Below, piece after piece: positions 57,426-64,000 of a stretch of 64,000 nucleotides of DNA (the first letter of the stretch is position 1; the number at the start of each line of letters is the position of its first letter). The position numbers and the translations under genes were made by a program. The DNA comes from Ceratodon purpureus. Lineage: Eukaryota > Streptophyta > Bryopsida > Pseudoditrichales > Ditrichaceae. Where the stretch lies: contig CM026426.1 in the NCBI GenBank assembly GCA_014871385.1, positions 40,891,579 through 40,955,578 of the forward strand. The letters are read 5' to 3'. Below the pieces are notes generated by a model. It did not search any database. It saw nothing but the letters and a program-made list of their open reading frames with translations, and was not told the origin of the DNA.

Positions 57426-59440
57426 GGGAAGATCTTATACCCATATTTAACCCCTAATTGGCCAAAGTCCTAGAATAGGCGTTTTTGAAATTTGGGCAGG
57501 TTCCTAAAAATTCAAATTTACTTGAAATTTTTTGAAATGTTTTGTGGAAAAAGGTTTCTTCAAAAGGTTTATGGGGATATTTTTTTTATTTTTTTTGGAT
57601 GAAGTGAGCAAAACTTATGCTCCTCTGTGCATGAAACGCCCTTCCACGGGCAGGCTCTCAGCCACTGTGAATGCAGCAATTTCTGCCCGAAACTTCCCAA
57701 AACGGCCCAAAACTGCCAAAATCTGCCCAAATCTGCCTAAAGACGAAACTTTGAAATTCCACCAAAACTTGAGATTTTATTTTTTTCCAAAAATAAAAAT
57801 TCCTATATTTAGAAGAGTCACTAGAGCATGTTTTCACCTTTGGATTTTCAATCTAAGAATGTTTCATATGCTATTTTTATTGTAAAAAAACGGCCTTTGT
57901 ATGTGAATTTCAGCATACCCCTTGTGGAAATTAATAATTTTTTTTAAGGTTCTACACCTTGCATGGGCATGAGATTTTGTAGACATGTACCTAATTCACC
58001 TAGGAACAAGAATCTAAAGAACTGCCATCCAAATCTACTCAAAAAAAAATGGTTTTTTTGGACCCCAAAATATTGCTGTCCTCTTTTTGCAGGGTAAAAA
58101 AAACTTTCTTTTCCAACTTTGAATGTTATGATCTCTTAAATGGTAAGGAATAAGAGTGTGAGATTTGACATGCACATATACATAGAAGTTAGATACAAGA
58201 TCTTATGGTTGAAAATACCAAAATTGGTTTCAATTTTGCACTATTCAACTTGCTTTCAAAAGGGACTATTTGGTGGCAGTTTTGAGCAAAAACATCCTTG
58301 GCCAATTAGAGGTTAATTTAGAATTTATTTTCTAAATAAGGTTTTTATTACAATGATTCAGACAGAAGTTGCACTCTTCAGTTATGTAGGCTTGCAAAAT
58401 AAACTTGCACATTACTTGTAAAACTTTGCAAGCAATTACATAGTCACTTTATTATGGCATGATATACTGAATAAGGTGTAAATTAGTGAAACCCACCCAC
58501 CTCCCTAACATATGGCTTACTGGTAGTTACTCCAAACTTGAAGCTTACTTTACTTGGGGCTTACTTTACTTGGGGCTTACTACAAGCTTGAACTTTACTC
58601 TAGAAAGTCACTAATTTATGACCATTTGATCTAAGTTAACCTTCATCCAAGGGTCATAGATGATTGGACCAGCGAGGCTATTCCTGTCCATATAACAAAC
58701 AAGTGAATCTCTAGAAACTTCTTTGAGGGTATAAAACCATGGGAGTTTCTTGGCCATAGGCATCTGTTTACTAGTCTGCTTTGAAAGTAATTCTAGTTTG
58801 CTACATGTGTGTGAGAGATTTTAAGAGCTTGTGAAGTTTTAGTATTTGGTATATGGTGGTGTGGAGCTGAAGCAAAGTGCAACATGGCTGAGTCTGGTGG
58901 AACTACTACTCAGGTCCTCTAATTTATGTTTGCAATTAGACTCTTTCATCTCTCCCTTTGATTTGTATGTTTGGTGTAGGGTTTGATTTTTCTTGTGACT
59001 GCAATAACAAGCTGTAAAGGGCTGTTGACACCTTGTCTACAAACATAATCCTAACTGTGGTTTTGGTTGTGTTTATAGGGACAGGTGAGGTCCTTTACCT
59101 CTGGATTTTTCTTACTTTACTACACCAACATTCAAGGGATGAGAAGATTTCTGGAGATCCAAACTATTTTGTGTTTGATCTTGTATTGTCAGTTTTAAGA
59201 CAACCTTTCCTCTATTATTTGGATTATTTTGTCATACACTACTATATTGTAAGTAGTGTGTTGATTGAGAATTCTCTAGTGAAAAGCACTATGTGTCTAT
59301 ACTGGTAATTTGGAATCACAAGAGAGTGCACAAATTTGATTAGGTTTGAATTGAGAATGGGCTGATTGAGAATGAAATTTGGTGAGGAAGGTGATAAAAG
59401 CTGCCCTGTAAAGGGATGTCCCGCCCACCCACCCTTAGTG
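57426..59440. repeat. 2-kb AT-rich insert between minisatellite units
   Basis: It separates minisatellite units at 57325 and 59459, so it is probably a later insertion. About 57830-58260 is another copy of the interspersed repeat (ACTTTGAATGTTATGATCTC). About 58550-58600 has a short tandem of CTTACTTTACTTGGGG. A TATAAAACC at 58731, followed by about 150 bases and ATGGCTGAGTCTGGTGGAAC at 58884, resembles an LTR leader with the start of a gag, but no polyprotein follows. No boundaries were fixed. Confidence 0.5.
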
Positions 59441-59458
59441 GTAGGGAAGTTCTTTTCT

Positions 59459-59640
59459 GTACTGAACCCTCTAAACCGCCCTCCCTCGCACCCTAATCCC
59501 CCTCTACCCTCTTCCTCTTTCTCTGTCTTGTGTTTTTTTTTTTTAATTTTTTTTTTTTCCCCTTTTTGAATTGAACCTCTAAACCCACCTCCCACGCTTC
59601 CAAATCCCCCTCACCGTCGTCCTCCCCCTCTGCTTCTTTT
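59459..59640. repeat. Minisatellite units, second block
   Basis: Two units: 59459 (GAACCCTCTAAACCGCCCTC, nearly the same as the unit at 57212) and 59570 (GAACCTCTAAACCCACCTCC, like the unit at 57328). The order of the two unit types is the same as at 57207-57425. This suggests a duplication of the pair or an array cut by the 2-kb insert. Confidence 0.75.
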
Positions 59641-59671
59641 TTCTTTTTATTTTATTTCTATTTTGAATGAC

Positions 59672-60069
59672 CATTAGGAGAAAAATCAGGTCACAAAAAG
59701 GCCGTGTAAGCGGCACGTGAGAGAAAAAAAGGCGCTGCCCGCGTACTTTTTGACATGGCATGTGAGGTGCCACCGTGGTGCCAGCAACCGCCACGGGGGC
59801 TCGAACCAATGACCTCCGAGGGAGGCGTGCGGAGGGCACATCTACAGTGTCGGGCTGACACAACCTGCCCACTTGGGACCAAAGCCCGAGCCGAGGCATT
59901 CATGTCTCACCTAATATTCCGAGGACCTTTGTTGTGAGTGCGCCACGCAGTTCTGTGCGGGCAGCAACTCTGGCATCTGCTGCCAGCGGCAGAGGTGCCC
60001 AAAGTAGGGAGTTCACCTAGAAAGGGCAGGCTTACACGGCCTTATTTTGAGCTCATTTTTCTCCTAATG
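59672..60069. mobile_element. 398-bp TIR element (MITE-like) with a possible tRNA-like segment
   Basis: The left end CATTAGGAGAAAAATC and the stretch up to AAGGCCGTGTAAGC (59713) are matched by the complement of 60028-60069, giving about 41-bp inverted repeats with a few mismatches and one indel. It lies between minisatellite units. Inside, the minus strand has GGTTCGAGCCC (59796-59806), which fits a pol III B box, and a possible weak A box upstream. No clear target duplication was found. A short ORF here is not supported. Confidence 0.6.
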
Positions 60070-60084
60070 TTTGATTTTTTCCTT

Positions 60085-60190
60085 CCCTGAATTGAACCCT
60101 TTCAAAACCCCCCCTCAATACCACTCCCCCCCCCCTACCAAGCCCCTCCCACCCCACCCTCCCACCCCCCCTCCAATCTATTCTCCTTTC
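60085..60190. repeat. Minisatellite unit, third block
   Basis: Starts CTGAATTGAACCCTTTCAAA and goes on into C-rich tracts (13 C at about 60125-60137). It is a diverged unit of the 56740-57425 array. Confidence 0.65.
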
Positions 60191-60639
60191 CTTGTCTTGA
60201 TAATTTGTTTTTGGGTGGCTTCTAAATTCCGGACAGCCGGGATAGGCGAACTGTCCAGGTACAGACGTCACGTGTGAAACAAAATGAAATAAGGCAAATA
60301 ATCAAATGCACAGGCATATAGGAAACACGTTCAATAAGTTCTGGACAAGAGTGAACAAGGTTGACTCTTCCAATCGTCTCAACAGTCCCCAAACGGTGTT
60401 GGGTACATCCTAAGCTAAACAGATAAGTAAGCCGGGCAAGTGACCGAAGCTAGTCATGACAGAGGTTAGCAGGAATGGTCTAATGAGCCGACCTTGTCTG
60501 AACAGGAGAGATTCTCGTTAAGATCTCATGGAAAAACTCTGGAAGATTGTCACTGCCAAAGTCTAAGCGACTGCCTATGTCTACGGAATCCTACAGAAAC
60601 GGACTCTCAGGAATAAAATCTCGATGTCTTCAGACTAGG

Positions 60640-62905
60640 TAGAGTCACCACCGGTGTGCAGGAGTTTGTCTCGGCGCCCAACTCAACAACCTCGAATGAT
60701 AAGCGCCTATCCGGGACTTCGTCTCCCTCTCCTGCCGGGGTAGACACTTGGTCGCATCGAGCTCCCATACTCGGCTAAGGACTCCCATGTCCGAGGCTGT
60801 ATGGATCAGAATCCCGGGACTGGAAAGCCCTCTGCTGGTCCATAGTGCACAAGACCTGAGAGACATCAAAAGTATCCAAATCCACCAAGTCCGCGCCCAC
60901 CTTCCAAACCTGCAGCTTACCGTGAAGATGGTGGAGAGTGTCGACCAAGAGATCCTTTGCTGCCTCGAAAAGCCTTGGAGCCGCGGCCGGCCAAACACCT
61001 GTAGCCTCTACTGACCCGAAAATGTATCCAAGGTCTATGTTTTCCCGTTAGAGGAGAATGTCTCAAAACGAATTTGCCACGAAGGTCTCATCTACCTCTG
61101 TCCGGCTTACCCACATGTCCCAAAGCAAATCCTCCTTACCCAAGGCAAGGGTATCAAGACAAGCCCTCATGATGGTATCCCTGCGCCAAGCACAGAAGGA
61201 CTCCCCCTGCAATCCATGGTTTTCTCCAGTGTCTCGCGCAGCTCTAAAAATCTCGAAGCTCTCACCCATGGTGTCCATGGCTGAGAAAAATACCTTTCTA
61301 ACCCATAGAACCTCCTCCATCGCTAGGAGGATTTGATCGGGATGCCCGGTTAGCACGTCTTCGATCAGGCCAATGACTGGGCAGAGCATTTGAATCCGGC
61401 CCCCGATCCAGCTCCTCGCAAACAACTTCATCGTCAATGCCAAGGGGAGAAGGTCGTTTCGGTCGCCGATTCTCTTCCCCTCCAGCTCCATCCACTTCAA
61501 AAGCCCTTGGAACTCCTCCTCAAAGTGTTCGAAAGGTCTACTCACGCATGTTGGGACAGGGGCCCGGATGAGGTCCATGAAAAGGGGAGACCAGCACCAC
61601 TGAATATGCTCCTCTCTCATCCTCACCCCGATGTCATAGCAAGCCATCTCCTCGGCCACGAAAGCCTTGCGGTTCCTGTCCACCTGCATTATCTTCCTCT
61701 CGAACTCTTGCTGCTGCCCATGGAAGGTGAGAACGTCGTCATGGTACAGGTAAAAATCCTGAATCTCCCTTTCGATGTCTTCAGCAGACTTCCTCGTGAA
61801 GGCGACCTTGCACGTGTCCAGACACTTAATAACCGCAAGGGGGAATGAGTCCTGCACAAAGCACGAAAACTCCTCTTAGCACCTCCACTCAGTGGAGAAC
61901 ACATTAATCCAAACAACTGAAGCAAGATATGGAGAAAGGGTTGCGAATATACTCACTGTGAGCTCGGCATCAAATTGGACCGCCCCCCAAGCCGACGATA
62001 CCCTCCCCCCAAGCTTACCCTCCTCCTGCAAATCCCCCATCAACTCCTCCGGGACTAAGATTTTGGTGCACTCCTGCAAGCAGTACAGTCCCGTTGGATT
62101 CTTAGGCGGTTTAGGCGCTGTACCGGGGTCGATTGGGGGGAACAACCGAATAGCCTCCTGCTCCGCCGCGGCCTTCTTAAGCCCCCTCTTCACCCCCGGG
62201 CTGAGCCTCCTTGCAGCTCCAGATTGTCCCGCCCTCTTCTCTCTCGGTGTAGTACATGCTCCCAGAGTCCCACTCCCCCCCGCGCCTCGGTTCCCACCCT
62301 CGCCAACCACAACCAAGCTCTCATTCTTGGCCCCCTCATCCCGTCCGATATGCCCTTCCCCCCCGCTGCTATCCCCAGCGCCGTCCCTCTTCCTCTTCCC
62401 CCCCGCTTGCCCCCCTATGTCCGTCTTCTCGGCATCGTCTTCTTCGCCCTTTGCTCCAGACACCCGGACACCCGGACACCCTTCGCCCGGCGTGTCCTAC
62501 TCTTGACCCCTCCGCCCGCCCCCGTCCCTGCTGCTCCCCCTCGTGTCTTCTTTTCCCCTGCCCCTCTCCCTGACCAACTGCTGGCACCCCCCCCTCTTTT
62601 TCATCTTGCCCTTCCCCATGTATTCGTCACCCCCCGCCCCACTATCCGTGGATGCCCAGTCCGGCCGCGACCCCTTGCCTCTCCCATCCGACGCCCCCCT
62701 CCCCTTCCCTGACTTTACCTCTTGCCTTCCAACTCCTTGCAGCGGGGTTTTTTTAATCGGGGTTCCCCTCCCCGGCGTTTTTTGCTTCTCCCGTTCGTCC
62801 TTGAAACCCCGCAACACCTTGGCGACGCCGGGGCCGTCTCTGAGCAGGTCTTTCACTTCGTCGCTAAGTAGACGCAGCTTCGCTCCTGCACCCGCCTCCC
62901 TTACG

Positions 62906-62937
<32 letters not shown>

Positions 62938-63882
62938 TCAGTTGGACTCTGCACCACCGGTTGCACTCACGCCCCCTCCCCTAGGCCCGAGTCTCGCACT
63001 GCCCCCTCCCTGCCACAGGCTGGTCTCTTGTCCGGAGCAGTGTCCAGAAGGGCTGCTAAGGTCTACCACCTCCTTCCCTCCTCCAGCCCCCTCCACTGCT
63101 GCATCTGTATTGACCTTGGCCCCTTCACCGTCCCCTTCTTCTCCTGAATCCTTCCTCACTTCGGCCTTCCTCTTCTTCCACTTGCCAACGTCATTCTTCG
63201 CCTCAGGTATCTTCCCTAGCATCTGCCAAGGAATTTTCAAGTTAAATTTCTTGAAGACCTCCCTGGCTACTTTGTTCCCGTCGATCCCTCGAGCTGGATA
63301 TATCTTGAGTGGCCCAAGTCCTGGGTAGTCATAACAAGGGCAGGCTTCGCTTTTTCGATGCCAACCCAACGTCGCTTTGTCTACAAACTCCTGGTCGCAG
63401 TACTTGCAGACGAATGGTACCTTCAATCTGGTCTTTCCCGGCACTAGCTGTGGCTCTTCTTCCTTCCTACACAACAAATTAACCTCCACCATGAGGAAAT
63501 CATGTTCGCTCATAGTGAAAGCATCCCTTTTTGGGTCGTATCTAGCCGCGACGCTTGTACACGCAATGCCCTCCTCCGGCCCAAATTTCCCGTCCACGAG
63601 TAACTACAGTCAGACATTGACTCTTGAGGTTAGTTATCACGAAGAGTTCACAAAAGGCCAGCATTCACACCAAACTCCCGAATTCTAGAACAAATTAACG
63701 GATTCGTATGGCGATGGAGAAGCTTACATCCTTGACCATCCCGGGTTCCTGATTGGCGATTTTAGCCTGCCACTCTTTGGAGAGACCCTTAACATCAAGC
63801 AGCGTCGCTCTAGACTCCAGAACATCACAAGCATCCTGCTTGGACAACCTCAATAGATCAGGCGTCTTGGGGTCGTCAATCT
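60640..63882 (-). CDS. Unrecognised multi-exon gene with a C2H2-like zinc finger and Lys/Gly-rich linker
   Basis: Minus-strand exons: 63880-63728 (51 codons, phase 0, IDDPKTPDLLRLSKQDACDV; its acceptor and donor are clear), 63603 down to a run of 31 C (62906-62936), a continuation in another frame (62856-62497), 62463-61957 (donor ACA|GTGAGT) and about 61873-61130, with a further exon-like piece near 61008-60820 (FEAAKDLLVDTLHHLHG). Near the start is a finger-like CKYCDQEFVDKATLGWHRKS followed by EACPC. The linker is Gly/Lys/Arg/Ser-rich. The 61.1-61.9 kb exon is helical (LLPLALTMKLFARSWIGGRI). No family is recognised. It could be a host gene or a transposon protein; the C run may be an assembly problem. 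Confidence 0.5.
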
Positions 63883-64000
63883 ACAGAAATCAATGGGGAC
63901 AATGTAGTGAGTTGAAGAGAACGGACCCTACTACCCTAACCCTCAGACATGCAGAAACAGAGAGGGTAAAAGGGGAAAACCCTAAACCATTAAAAAAAAA
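63883..64000. other. Upstream intron or leader of the right-end gene
   Basis: On the minus strand this holds intron-like sequence ending in CTGTAG at 63881-63886, with AGGGTTAGGGTAGTAGGG-type and AGGGTTT telo-box-like words near 63930-63990. These are common in plant leaders. The gene start may lie here or off the window. Confidence 0.35.

Noticed and set aside
56661..57457. Phe/Ser/Pro-rich ORFs of 132-147 codons
   Set aside because: They follow the minisatellite and its T runs; poly-Phe blocks come from poly-T.
58731..58930. Start of a copia/gypsy gag (ATGGCTGAGTCTGG)
   Set aside because: The frame stops after about a dozen codons and no polyprotein follows; kept only as a remark.
59755..59930. 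A true tRNA gene
   Set aside because: Only a B-box-like word and weak stem potential; no full cloverleaf could be drawn.
62224..63328. Pro/Ser-rich plus-strand ORFs near the right end
   Set aside because: Antisense of the Gly/Lys-rich minus-strand exons and of the C run.

Overview
This is a nuclear window from a streptophyte. The evidence is a 17-exon plant-type HECT ubiquitin ligase (UPL3/UPL4 class), broken copies of plant genes (acireductone dioxygenase, peroxiredoxin Q, tRNA adenosine deaminase TAD2, a B3-domain protein), GT-AG introns throughout, and very dense transposons. A transposon-rich charophyte such as Chara is my best guess; that is inference. I saw no rRNA gene, no intact tRNA gene and no CRISPR array.

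Layout. (1) 1-2548: right arm of one copy of a large Mutator-like composite element. (2) 2940-40231: one Ty3/gypsy LTR retrotransposon, about 7.25 kb without its insertions, stretched to 37.3 kb by two later insertions whose boundaries can be read to the base. A 17,760-bp Mutator-like element (5541-23300, 9-bp target duplication) splits the first protease domain. A 12,273-bp piggyBac element (23600-35872, TTAA duplication) splits the polyprotein just before a second protease domain. Removing each insertion restores the gypsy reading frame. The Mutator-like element carries broken pieces of at least three host genes (ARD, TAD2, PrxQ), a hairpin-rich ~63-bp repeat array, and a nested 1.5-kb hAT element (14947-16453, 8-bp duplication) that itself carries a protein-kinase fragment. 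The piggyBac element carries its transposase, a second ORF with a possible HUH (Rep-like) motif, a broken B3-domain gene, and a 3.5-kb TG...CA element (26844-30364, 5-bp duplication) with a 624-codon ORF. (3) 42188-51375, minus strand: the one clearly intact host gene, the UPL3-type ligase, 1,973 codons. (4) About 52.65-56.27 kb: a MuDR-type transposase gene with a SWIM zinc finger, broken by three TAG codons. (5) 56.7-60.2 kb: a pyrimidine-rich minisatellite interrupted by a 2-kb AT-rich insert and a 398-bp TIR element. (6) About 60.6-63.9 kb, minus strand: an unrecognised multi-exon gene with a zinc-finger-like motif.

Order of events. The two gypsy LTRs differ at about 17 of 520 positions by eye. 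Both large insertions lie inside the gypsy, and the hAT and TG...CA elements lie inside those, giving three nested levels with a clear relative chronology. Most stop codons in the gypsy, the Mutator transposase and the captured genes sit where a CAG, CAA, CGA or TGG codon is expected, as C-to-T decay of methylated DNA would produce.
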